From Termitomyces sp. T153 (taxonomy: Eukaryota > Basidiomycota > Agaricomycetes > Agaricales > Lyophyllaceae): a stretch of DNA of 64,000 nt. Location: contig JACKQL020000066.1 in assembly GCA_018296165.2 (NCBI GenBank), positions 186,001-250,000 of the forward strand. The letters run 5' to 3'. Both the position numbers and the translations under genes were made by a program. Shown in pieces: positions 36,516-46,380 of the stretch. The notes under the pieces were generated by a model, which did no database searches, was not told where the DNA came from, and saw only the letters and a list, made by a program, of their open reading frames with translations. Positions within the stretch are counted from its first letter, which is position 1, and every line of letters starts with the position of its first letter.

Positions 36516-37105
36516 GGAGGCAGATCATCCCCCTCTGGGTTGATATGAGCATCTACATGGATGTAGTCATAGATGTAATGTATGTCTCAAGGAGAGTCAC
36601 TTTCAAAGTAGCAGAATAAACAGTCCACTACCTTATTGAGCTCTCCCTTTACATATGTAATGTCAAAATTAAATCTTGACATATAATCTGTCCACCATCA
36701 TTGATGTGGTAACAAGTTCTATTGAGTTTTGAAGAACTCCAGCACTTTATGATCTGTTATCACACAGATCTTATACCCCAGAAGCTTATCCTCCCACTTG
36801 AGGAGGCTTCTAGGATTGCCAGAGTTTCAGTTTCATGCATGGCATATTTTTGCTGTGCATTGGTGAACTTTTTGGATATGAATCCAGCTAGCCAACATTT
36901 CTGCCAGCTTGGACCTTGTCCATATATTGCCCCAATGCCTGTCTTTCAGGTGTTGCAGATTAGCCTGATTGAGTCCTCATGTCATGGATCAATTTGGCAT
37001 ATTACTGGAGTTTCAGCACAGATCCTCTTGATCATGTCAAAACACCATTGGTGGATGGGTCACTGCTGTCAAAGGTGCAGAATATCACCTTCTGTTAGCT
37101 TGGAT
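36516..37105 (-). pseudogene. RNase H fragment of a different gypsy family
   Basis: On the minus strand the block KKFTNAQQKYAMHETETLAILEA (split here by my reading) spans about 36790-36890, typical of the RNase H domain of another Ty3/gypsy group. Upstream pieces resemble the RT thumb. It is broken by stops and has no LTR of its own. It adjoins a reversed G-B LTR at 37106. Confidence 0.6.
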
Positions 37106-37413
37106 AGTATATTAGTGGAGTAGACAACAATACAATCAGTAACTAATCACCTAGCAGAGAGGAATCTGAAGAGAACAAGTCTAAGGATTCCTGCTGCTCA
37201 GCGCAGCACATCAGTGGCAGTGGAGGCATGGGAACTACTGTACAGAAGACCAGAGCTACTCCTAACCCTAGGGCAATGATCACTGAGGTGATACAGAGAA
37301 CTCTGCAGTTCTCCAAAGATCTCCGGGGCTCTAGAAAGAGCCCCAGAGACATCAAACAAGCTGTAGAAGTGCTCAAACAAGTTGTGGAAGTCAGAAATGG
37401 AAGTCCCTTGACA
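37106..37413 (-). mobile_element. Truncated G-B LTR, reversed
   Basis: On the minus strand it begins TGTCAAGGGACTTCC at 37413 and parallels 42777 onwards, ending about 50 bp short of the LTR 3' end at 37106. The plus-strand open frame across it (37228-37569) comes from non-coding LTR sequence and is not a gene. Confidence 0.75.
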
Positions 37414-38085
37414 GTTGCAGAGCAAATGCTCCCACAAACTGGTCTGGGAAAAGACTTGCTGGCAGAGGAGACCCAGGATGAGGATCACCAGAAAGTGACC
37501 CTGTGTCTTCTCCTCCATCTATGCCACACTATAGACTCCAAGGGCCAGGAGGAGGAGGAGGAGGACTAGGAAGAGGACTACCTTTTTCTGATCATGAACC
37601 ACCACCACTCCTAGGAGGTCTGCTGGGTCTAGGAGGACTATATGAGGGCTCTCTTTGTGAGGACAATAGTGTAGAACATAGAGCTGTAAGGAGGAGGACT
37701 ACAGTCTTCCCAGAGAGACAGCTGTGGCAGTTTTCAATGCCACTGCAACATTGTGGATGCTTGCAACTCCAGGAGTGGAGGAAGCCCACAAATATTACTG
37801 CCAGACAATGCATAATCATCTGAGGGTAGTGATAGAACAGTTGCTTGTAGTACAACTGGCTATACTAGAGGTACTCAAGCCCAGGCAGAGTGATCCATCA
37901 AAAATGATCACTCCCTATGCAGGGTCTGCCAAGTTCAGCAAACTTGAAGACTGGCTGATGAGCATTTGCATGTTCTATGCTGTAGCTCAGTTTAGTGGGG
38001 ATGAGTGTGATCATGAGAAAGTCCTAATTTTAATGAACTTCCTAGCTGTGAGTACATTGAAATGATACTTATGACATGTCATACT
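37414..38085 (+). pseudogene. Gag fragment of another gypsy element
   Basis: The reading ITPYAGSAKFSKLEDWL (about 37909-37965), followed by FLAVSTLKW-like sequence, matches the capsid pattern (F-S-K-L-E-D-W-L) of common basidiomycete gypsy elements. Before it lies a Glu- and Gly-rich stretch (37540-37640). The piece ends at a TGA at 38063, and G-B2 begins abruptly at about 38086, so this is a breakpoint. Confidence 0.5.
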
Positions 38086-38205
38086 ATACTACCAGATGTG
38101 TATGATAGTGCCCACTCTAGCAGGGAGCAATTCCTGCAGTCCTGCCTCACCTATATCCACCTCAGTAAGAATGTCTTTGACTCCAATGCATTGAAAATAG
38201 CCTAG

Positions 38206-39008
38206 GTGTTGTCATACATGAAGACTGGACATGCCTCCACCTATGCACTGCAAGTTTTCTGTTGCTCCAGAGGTGTTGGAAGTTTTCTGGACTGGGCTGC
38301 CTTTGAGAAGGACTTGCACGCAGAGTTTTTTCTATTAGACTCTGCCAAGACTGCAGCCTTGACACTATGCGATAGAGAGCAGTACAGGCAAGGAAAGCAT
38401 ACACTGGATGAGTACATTGACTTGTTCTGTGCTCTGGTCAAGCAGGCCACTTACTCTAATGGCCTCCAACTATGCCTCACCTTCTGGAACAGCTTGCACC
38501 CCACACTAGTGGAACATATTGACAATCTGGCAGAGGGCTGCCCCAATGATGAAAAGATTGCATTATAATACAATGTAGCCCAAGACCAATGGCAACTCAT
38601 GAAGATCTGGAGGGAGCTCTAGTGCCCACATTCTGTGCTGCATCCAACTCTGGTTAGCAACTTCTGCTACCCCACACCTGCCCACCCAATGCCAGTCCTC
38701 ACTCCAGCCATCCCTGCAGCATGTCCTCTGCTGCCAGGGATCCCCATGGACATAGACACTGCCAAGCAGCTCTATGCTGCTCTGCCGCTGTGCCAGAGAT
38801 GCCAGAAGCCTGGGCAGTTTGCACAGCACTGTCCCCTGGGCCTGGAGGTATGCTACCTTTCCATGGCAGAGCAGGAGGAACTCCTCCTACAGCTGCTGGC
38901 TGCAAAGGATGCTACTAGAGCTCCATTGCTAGACAAGCCTATGCTGAAGTTGATCCCAGAGGAGATCAGCACATGCACCTCACCTCCGGAGCTGGAGGGG
39001 GATTTTTA
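38206..39008 (+). pseudogene. G-B2 gag with altered zinc knuckle
   Basis: The gag core is open over 38206-38568 (120 codons). After a stop it continues in 38635-39009 with the knuckle CQRCQKPGQFAQHC. G-B1 has GHF at the same place, so the zinc-binding histidine has become glutamine here. The Leu/Glu-rich tail ends at the TAG at 39007-39009. Confidence 0.7.
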
Positions 39009-39242
39009 GTTGAGTGACAGATGAGGTGTATGCCTTCTTTGCTGGGTGCTAACAGGTTCTCATGTCTGTCAATAGAAAATGAAACTGCCTTTTCTGATGC
39101 CCTTCATTCTGAGACAGAAGAACCTCAATGCCCTCCTTCAGACATACAGATACTAACTCCAGAGCCCCTGCTGAGCTCCCCAACACCTTCAAAGGTCCAT
39201 TGGCATAGCCCTGCTTGAGTGCATCAAATGCCCTGACAGTAT

Positions 39243-39659
39243 GTGATGGCTTCTGGCTCATTTGCCAATTCCCTGCATCTTGATATTGAAATTGAGATGA
39301 CAAACACTCAGCAAATCCACGGAGTCATGGCTCTTTTGAATAGCAGAGCCACAGGACTGTTTCTGGACTCAGAGTTTGTCAAACACCACAGCCTGACCAT
39401 GCAGCCCCTCCCTAAGCCCAGTTGCACTGGCCCTCTCCCCTTTGCAGACCTAGACCTCCTGGATCCCCCATCTCTGGTGTTACCTCATAGAAAGGCCCTC
39501 TACAAGGATGACCAGAGCAACAGCAGAGCCTCAGAGGAGGAGCACAGAGGGGAGTTTGGTGGTGTAGATGAGCTGGAGCTCCTAGACAAAGTGTTAGAAG
39601 TGGAGGACCAGATCTATGCTACCACTATACACCCACCACCCTCCGTTGTAGAGATCTAG
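39243..39659 (+). pseudogene. G-B2 protease with an internal deletion
   Basis: Compared with G-B1 (28028-28760) this frame keeps the protease N-terminus and the later linker but jumps from QPLPKP directly to SCTGPLPFADLDLL near 39420. About 300 bases that encode the protease C-terminal half are missing. The active-site triad also reads NSR instead of DSG. The protein could not work as a protease. Confidence 0.7.
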
Positions 39660-39696
39660 GCTAGCCAGACCACATCCCAGTGGCTGGTCCAGGTGT

Positions 39697-42600
39697 TTGC
39701 TGCTAATGCTGTGCCCCAAGAGTTCTGAAATGTTGTACTCCCCTACCTCCATGCATTTTAGAATGCATTCTCCAAAGCCTCATTTGACTTGCTTCCAGAG
39801 TGCAAGAGGTGGGACCACACCATTGAACTGCTGCCAGATTCCACACCCTTCGGCTGTAAGGTTTACTCACTTGCACCCAGAGAGCAGGATGCGTTCCTGT
39901 AAGAAAACCTGGACTCTGGTTGTAACTGCCCATACAAGTCTCCAATGGCTTCTCTAGTCTTCTTCATCAAGAAGAAGGATGGCTCACTCCAACTGGTCCA
40001 GGACTACCAGGTTCTCAATGCCATAACAGTAAAGAACCATTACCCCCTTCTCCTCATCTCTGAGCTCATCAACAACCTTCAGGGTGCATGATACTTCACT
40101 AAACTGGATGTCCAGTGGGGTTACAACAATGTGCACATCCAGGAAGAAGATGAGTGGAAGGCCACCTTCCAGACCAGCCAGGAATTGTTGAGCTGCTTGT
40201 TATGTTCTTTGAGCTCACCAATAGCTCTGCTACTTTCCAGACCATAATAAACAACATCTTCTGGAACCTCATAGCAGAGAGCGTAATGTGTGTGTACTTT
40301 AACAACATCCTCATCTATACCAAAATGCTGAAGAAACACTGTCAGATTGCTCACCTTGTCTTGGAACACCTCCACCAGCACCAGCTCTACCTTAAGCCAG
40401 AGAAGTGTGAGTTTGAACTGACCCAGATTGAGTACCTCGGCCTGATCATCTCACACAGAGCTGCGGAGATGGTCCCAGTGAAGATAGCAGATGTGGCAGA
40501 GTGGCTGGAGCCCAAGAATAAAAAGGAGGTGCAGGCATTTCTTGGTTTTGCAAACTTCTACTAGAGATTCATCCAGGACTTCTCACACTATGCCCATCTG
40601 CTATTTGACCTCACTGGAAAGGATATTACATGGAGTTGGGGACCTCCAGAGCAGACAGCCTTTGACACCCTCAAGTCCACTGTGACCTCTAGACCCATCC
40701 TCCTCTTCCTGGACAACAATTCTCCCTTCCAAGTGGAAGCTGATAGCTCTGACTTTGCCACTGAGGCTGTGCTCTTGCAGCAATCTCCAGGAGACAGGAA
40801 GTGGCATCCAGTGGCCTTTTACTTCAAGAGCCTGAATGTGGTGGAGTGGAACTATGAGATCCACAACAAGGAGATGCTGGCCATCATCTGGTTGTTTGAG
40901 GAGTGGCAGCACTTTCTGGAAAGTGCATGGCACAAGTTTGAGGTCTGGATGAATCACAAGAACCTCAAATACTTTCAGACAGCTAAGAAGCTCAATTGCT
41001 AACAGGCCCAGTGGTCCTTTTACCTTGCCAACTTTGATTTCTCCTTGCACCACAAGCCTGGCTGGAGCATGGGAAAACTGGATGCCCTGTCCTAGAGAGC
41101 GGACCACAGCACAGGAAAGGAGGATAACAGCAACATTATGCTCCTCTGCTCCAAACTGTTTGTGATCCAAGCCATGGAGGGTCTAGCCATTGAGGGAGCA
41201 GAAGTGGACATCCTCCAGGACATACAGCAGGGTAATCAAGATGGTCAGCAGGAGGAGCTTGTGGCACAAGCAGCCTGGACACTGAAATCAGGGCATACCA
41301 CTAGTGCCAAGGCAGTCTGCACAGATAAATAGGCCCTCTGGGACAGAATTCTGACCTTCCAAGACTGTATCTATGTCCCCAACGTTCCAGAGCTCTGGCA
41401 GAGGATTGTGGAGCAACACCATGACTCCCACATTGTGGTGCACCCCAGATAGTGGAAGACACTGGAGCTAGTATCATGGAACTACTGGTGGCCCCAGATG
41501 TTCTGGTATATTGGATCCTACACAAGTACATGCAATCTCTGCCTCTGGACTAAGCCCCAACATTGACTCCCCTATAAACAGTTACACCCACTACCTGTGC
41601 CCACAGAACAATGGAGCATGGCTTTCATGGACTTCATTGTAGAGCTCCCTGACACTCACAGTTACAATGTGATTATGGTGGTGGTAGACCTGTACAGCAA
41701 GTGAATGCACTTCATTCTGATCCACACCACATGCTCTGCCATGGGCACTGCGAACCTGTACCAGAGAAATGTCTGGAAGCTCCACAGCCTCTCTGATGCC
41801 TACATCTCCAATTGGGGACCACAATTTGTGGCAGAGTTCACCAGGGAGCTCTACCAACTGCTCAGAGTAAAGCTCCACACCTCCACCACCTACCACCCAC
41901 AGTCCAATGGCCAGATGGAACACATGAACCAGGAGTTAGAGCAGTACCTCCGCCTCTTTTGCAACAAGCATTAGGATGACTGGGACAAACTCCTTTCTGA
42001 TGCCGAGTTCCAATACAACAACTACATTCACACATCCACCCAGTTCTCCCCATTCTTCCTCAACACAGAATGACATCCACATATTTGTTTTGAACTCCAG
42101 GCCTGACCCTTGAAGAATGAGGCAGTAAATAAATTTGTGGACTGGATGAAGAGGTCACAGGAGGAGGCCCAAGCAGCACTGGCAAAGGCGAAGGACAACA
42201 TGGCACAATACTACAACTACAGGAGGACCCTGGAGCACAAATATCAGCCTAGAGATAGAGTCTACCTTAATGCCTCCAACATTACAACTACTCAGCCCTC
42301 AAAAAAGCTGTCACACTACCAGTTGGGACCTTTTATAGTGGAACAACAGGTAGGACCCTTAGCCTATTGACTCTAGCTCTCTGCAGAGATGCACCAGCTT
42401 CATCTGATGTTCAATGTGGTCAAACTAACTCTGGCCCCTGAGGATCCTATTCTGGGGCATCATCCACCACCTCCACCACTCCCTGTAGTAGTCAACAACA
42501 ACAAGAAATACAAGGTCGAGGAAATCCTGGATAGCCATTTATTCCAGAGATGACTACAGTACAAGGTGAAGTGGAAATGCTATGGGACATTGAGGATATC

Positions 42601-42770
42601 TCCTGGGAGCCACAGGAGAATGTACACACCCCTGAACTCATCAAGGAGTTCCACTGCAGACATCCAGATGCCCTGTGTGCCATACAAGGAATCTACCCTA
42701 TCTCACCAGCAGACTGAGCAATCATGGACTTCTTTTACTCTGCATGCTGAGATGCTGCATGCTAGAGAGG
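39697..42770 (+). pseudogene. G-B2 reverse transcriptase, RNase H, integrase and chromodomain
   Basis: The polymerase region is read in pieces. The reverse transcriptase spans about 39900-40560, and its catalytic motif reads YFNNILIY near 40295, both Asp replaced by Asn. RNase H is open at 40682-41002 (EADSSDFATEAVLL, MNHKNLKYF). The integrase zinc region is at about 41410-41560. In the integrase core VDLYSK is followed by a stop near 41702, and the second Asp site reads SNWGPQF (about 41808-41828) instead of SDQGPQF. The third acidic residue lies in HMNQELEQYL. The chromodomain is VEEILDSHLF, YKVKWKCYG, at about 42518-42590, then frame-shifted. Confidence 0.75.
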
Positions 42771-42776
42771 GGGTGA

Positions 42777-43145
42777 TGTCAGGGGACTTTCATTTCCAAC
42801 CTCTGCAACTTGTTCCAGCACCTCTACAGCTTGTTCAATGTCTCTAGAGCTCTTTCTAGAACCCCAGAGATCTCCAGCAAACTGTGGCATTCTCTGTACT
42901 ACCTTAGCAATCATTGCCCTAGAGTTAGGAGTAGCTCTGGTCTTCTGTACAGTAGTTCCCATGCCCCTGCTGCTGCTGATGTGCCATGCTGAGCAGCAGG
43001 GATCCTTAGACTTGTTCTCTTTAGATTCCCCTCTGCTAGGTGATTAGTTACTGATTGTATCATCATCTACTCCACTAATATACTTCAAATTCCCCTCTGC
43101 TAGATGCATGACTCTGATCTGCCACTCCAGAAGTTGCCCTTACAG
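42777..43145 (+). repeat. 3' LTR of G-B2
   Basis: It runs from TGTCAGGGGACTTTC to ...GCCCTTACA, 369 bp, with agacttgttct at 43008-43018, the expected transcript start and self-primer sequence. CG dinucleotides are nearly absent. The downstream base sequence (gtgacttgtgtg) is not the primer-binding sequence, as expected for a 3' LTR. Confidence 0.8.
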
Positions 43146-44417
43146 TGACTTGTGTGTCTCTGGAAGTCCATGGAGCTCTGACCAGTCCCAGCATGTCCAT
43201 CTCTGAGAGGAGAGTAAGAATTACACTCCTCCTTCTTAATTGGCCTAGTTTGTTCTGGCGGAACATACCCTTTAGGCCAAGTGTCATAGGTGGTATTCTC
43301 TTGGAACACCACCCCTTGATTATCCACGTAGGACTGTCCAAAGTCCTCCATGTTCCCATTGCAAAATCACTGTATAGTGATTCAATCTTTCCAAGTCAGT
43401 GCTCTCCATGTAGACCCACCTGGTCTATGCTGCACCACTGGTTGCTCTACCATAATCACCGACTCTGTGTCAGTAGATGCTAAGTCTGGTGCTACAATCA
43501 TGCCCAATGTGGCCCATTATTGATGGTCCACAGCAGCCTATCTAGCTATGTAAAAACATGGCATCTTGCCAGGCTGTTGCAGTGCTTGCAACAGAGTCAA
43601 TGCTTTGTTGACTGGGGACAGTGGAGGCTCCCCCAATATATGGAGATGGCATTGCAGACAATGTTAGCAATTCCCACAGCTTCTTGCACTGGAGGTAATC
43701 CATTACCTCCTGTGCCAAAAACAGCATGTAAATATCCATATATTTCTCTGGATTAGTTGGGATGATATTGTCTCCCAACAATCTCTGAATTGCAATGTGC
43801 TTAGCTATTCTAGCAACTAAACATTGCTGAGTCGAGGTCTTAGGGACCTCAACATGGTTCTGCCAGAACACCATCACCCCTCTATAAAGGATGTCATCTG
43901 GATGAGCCTCACCATCTGTATCAGAGCTGTCTCTGACATCCTCTGGTATTGTCTCAATGAACACAGCTGAGGCTGCTGATTGCATACCCAATGCTGGCCC
44001 AGCTTGCAATCTCACAGATCCACAAGCCCTGTATGAAGAGTCTTCTCCACTCCTCAGCAGTGTTTTCACCATTGAGGAGTCAATCTAACCTCCCACAGCA
44101 ACTGGAAAGGATTGGAGTCCTTCCAGCCTCAGCACTGTGGGCACATACAAAGGGGTTTTCTCCTTGTCTGTCTGCTGATGCCACTGTGCCTCCTGGCTCT
44201 GCTGTCAGATACAGTCAAGTAGAGGGCCCCTGAGAGCCCTCTGCTGGAATGCCCTCCTGACCACCTGTAAGTGGTTGTACCATAGTAACTGCTGGCAGTC
44301 CCCCTGGCATCACAGCACTTTCCCTGCCTCTGTCATGGTGTGATGTGGCAAATTCCAATGTCCCATGTGGAGCACTCTCAATGCTCCATCAAACTCTGTC
44401 TCAGACCTAGGCCCAAG
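43146..44417 (-). pseudogene. Unidentified element-associated reading frame, minus strand
   Basis: The longest frame (43542-44072, 176 codons) has no motif I recognise. Further upstream on the same strand, 44320-44460, the reading GTVVTIEGQVLGP and FDGALRVLHMG looks protein-like but is in pieces. The zone adjoins the X terminal repeat at 44418. A gag-like protein of an unknown retrotransposon is possible but not shown. Confidence 0.35.
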
Positions 44418-44786
44418 CACCTGACCTTCTATGGTCACTACTGTGCCCATTGTGGAAGGTGCATGTCAAAATTTTAACATGCTAATTGCAACTAGTGGCA
44501 GTGAACTTCTTTTTTAGAAGTTTGGGTTCTTCCCCTGCAAACAAGTTATTGCTTGTTTGACTTAAAAAAATGTAACATTTCCATTATGGTTCACACAGCT
44601 TACAGTTCACACTCCATAAGTCAAAACCAGTCAATACATCTGTCTACAAAGTATGAAGTAAGGTGCTGCCTTATGTAAGTAGGTGTATAGTACCTTTAGG
44701 GATAGCATCAGGTTATACTATCAGTATAATTAGATAATCATATAATTAGTGATATATGTAAAGCATGTAACCGGTGCTCTGTTACA
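44418..44786 (+). mobile_element. Left terminal repeat of element X
   Basis: It matches 49385-49742 over its whole length, including taactagtggcagtgaactt and the end ...CTCTGTTACA. The sequence left of 44418 does not match the right copy, because the right copy has an S fragment there. It is probably the 3' part of a 5' LTR. About 475 bases of unrelated coding-like DNA follow. Confidence 0.65.
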
Positions 44787-45261
44787 CTGACCCTCTCATG
44801 CAAGAGGAACCCCTGGAGGAGCCCACCACTGCTGAGGACAACTCTATCAAAACTCAATTAGCAACTCTGGAGCAAGAAGAACACCACACTCATGACAGCA
44901 GTGCAATGAATCCACCTTCCTATGGTCCCACTGCTGGTCAAACTCCCTCTACCAATGCTTGTATTCTGCCCACATAGCCATGCAGTTGTCATCAGAAGGG
45001 GGTGGGGTTGGTGAAGGAGACAATGACAAAGGTGCAATGGAAGACATCAGAAGAAATGTGGAACACCAGAGTATGTTCCACTTCCTTTTAATTTCCTGGG
45101 AAGAGCTCCTTGATGGACAACAATCACACTTTGACTTCATTTCCCATGCTGCCACTGCTCACTGCAGCTTCAATATTGCTCAGACTTCAATTCCCATGCC
45201 CCCCACCCATCCCTGACTCATGCCCCACATCTTGAGGGTCTCAACACTGAAGGGAGGGTGA
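44787..45261 (+). pseudogene. End of an internal region preceding the L LTR
   Basis: Two short frames (44774-44977 and 44959-45216) with Ser/Thr/Gln-rich, low-complexity content lead up to a polypurine tract, aagggagggtga, at about 45250-45261 directly before the LTR. This matches the tract before the G-A and G-B 3' LTRs (agggggtga). It is therefore likely the last part of family L's internal region. No enzyme domain is visible in it. Confidence 0.45.
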
Positions 45262-46380
45262 TGTCACAACCCATTCTCAGACCCCTGGACCTCATTCTCA
45301 GCCACCTTGCTCCCCTGAAGTTTCCCCCTAACTCCCTCTTTGACTCCCCCAACCTTTGTTCACCTACAGCACACTCCAGGTAACTCTGACACTTCTTCAG
45401 CAAACTCCAATGGTCCCCTGGCTAACTCCAGCACCTTCCCCACAGCCTTTGATGCTTCTCCTGCCTCTCCTGAGCCCCTGGGACCCTCCCCCACTGTTCC
45501 TAATGCCAGTGCACACCACCAGTTTATCATCCTGACTTAGCTGAGCAGCTCCAGAGCATTACAACAACCCCAGAACAGCCTGCATCCCCAACTGATTCCA
45601 TCAGTATATCACTGTGGCCTGCTCCTTGATCACAACTAACACCCATCAGCTCTGCATGACCCCAACAAGCCCCACTACCAGACCCGCTATCTCTGGAGCT
45701 GTCCCAGTAGTCAGTATATAAGTCATAGAGTAACATCCTGTACTCTAGTCTTGATATTGCTTAATGTTACCTATGTTCTGATTGTCTGTCTCTTGTGTTT
45801 TGTGTTTTTTTTTGTTACATTTTCCCTTCTCTCAGTCTTCTGGTCTTGTCTTGTCTCTATCTCCATTATTGTCCTGTTATCATTTTGTATTGCTGCTTGA
45901 ATCTATTTTTGTTCTTGTCTCAATCTTGCCTCAACTCTGTCCTGTCTCATTTGACTCTGTTTCCTTTATTGTGTTCAAGTCCTTTAAACCTTAATGCCAT
46001 TACAAACCCCACACTTACAATTACAAACCTCAAACATTCATAAATCAACTCCAGACCTTGCTATTTGCTTGGCCCTGAGACCCATCAACATCAATTGATC
46101 TCCCATCAAACTCTGGCCCCACTTCCATCACTTGTGTAGCCTCCATTTGCTCTGCATTGCCAATACTCACCCTGGAATTGTACCTGGAACTTCCTCCAGC
46201 CCAACCCTTCCTTGTACCTTGTCTTAAACCTCCCCAGACCACTTTGGACTTGGTCAGACCACTCCTCCTTGACTGAAGTCTGGACCTCTCCAAAGTACTA
46301 GGTTACTAGTGCAGAACATTGCATCTGCCTAGTAAGGACTCACCCAGTGCAGCTGAGCTCCCAGTCAGTGAAACCTGACA
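45262..46380 (+). mobile_element. Family L 3' LTR, 1119 bp
   Basis: It runs from TGTCACAACCC to ...AAACCTGACA, complete by comparison with 10571-11735. The upstream polypurine tract marks it as a 3' LTR and not a solo LTR. No 5-bp duplication is evident, as expected if the 5' part of the element is lost. It contains few CG dinucleotides. Confidence 0.8.

Larger units (their letters stand above)
38086..43145 (+). mobile_element. Chromovirus G-B2, 5'-truncated
   Basis: This second copy of the G-B family starts in mid-gag at about 38086 and runs through protease, reverse transcriptase, RNase H, integrase and chromodomain to a 3' LTR at 42777-43145, preceded by the polypurine tract agagagggggtga. 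No 5' LTR or primer site is present. All reading frames are interrupted. It serves as the reference for locating insertions in G-B1. Confidence 0.8.

Noticed and set aside
37228..37569. 113-codon plus-strand frame, with a similar frame at 42762-42962 (minus)
   Set aside because: Both are the reverse complement of the G-B LTR; their similarity reflects repeat copies and not a conserved protein.
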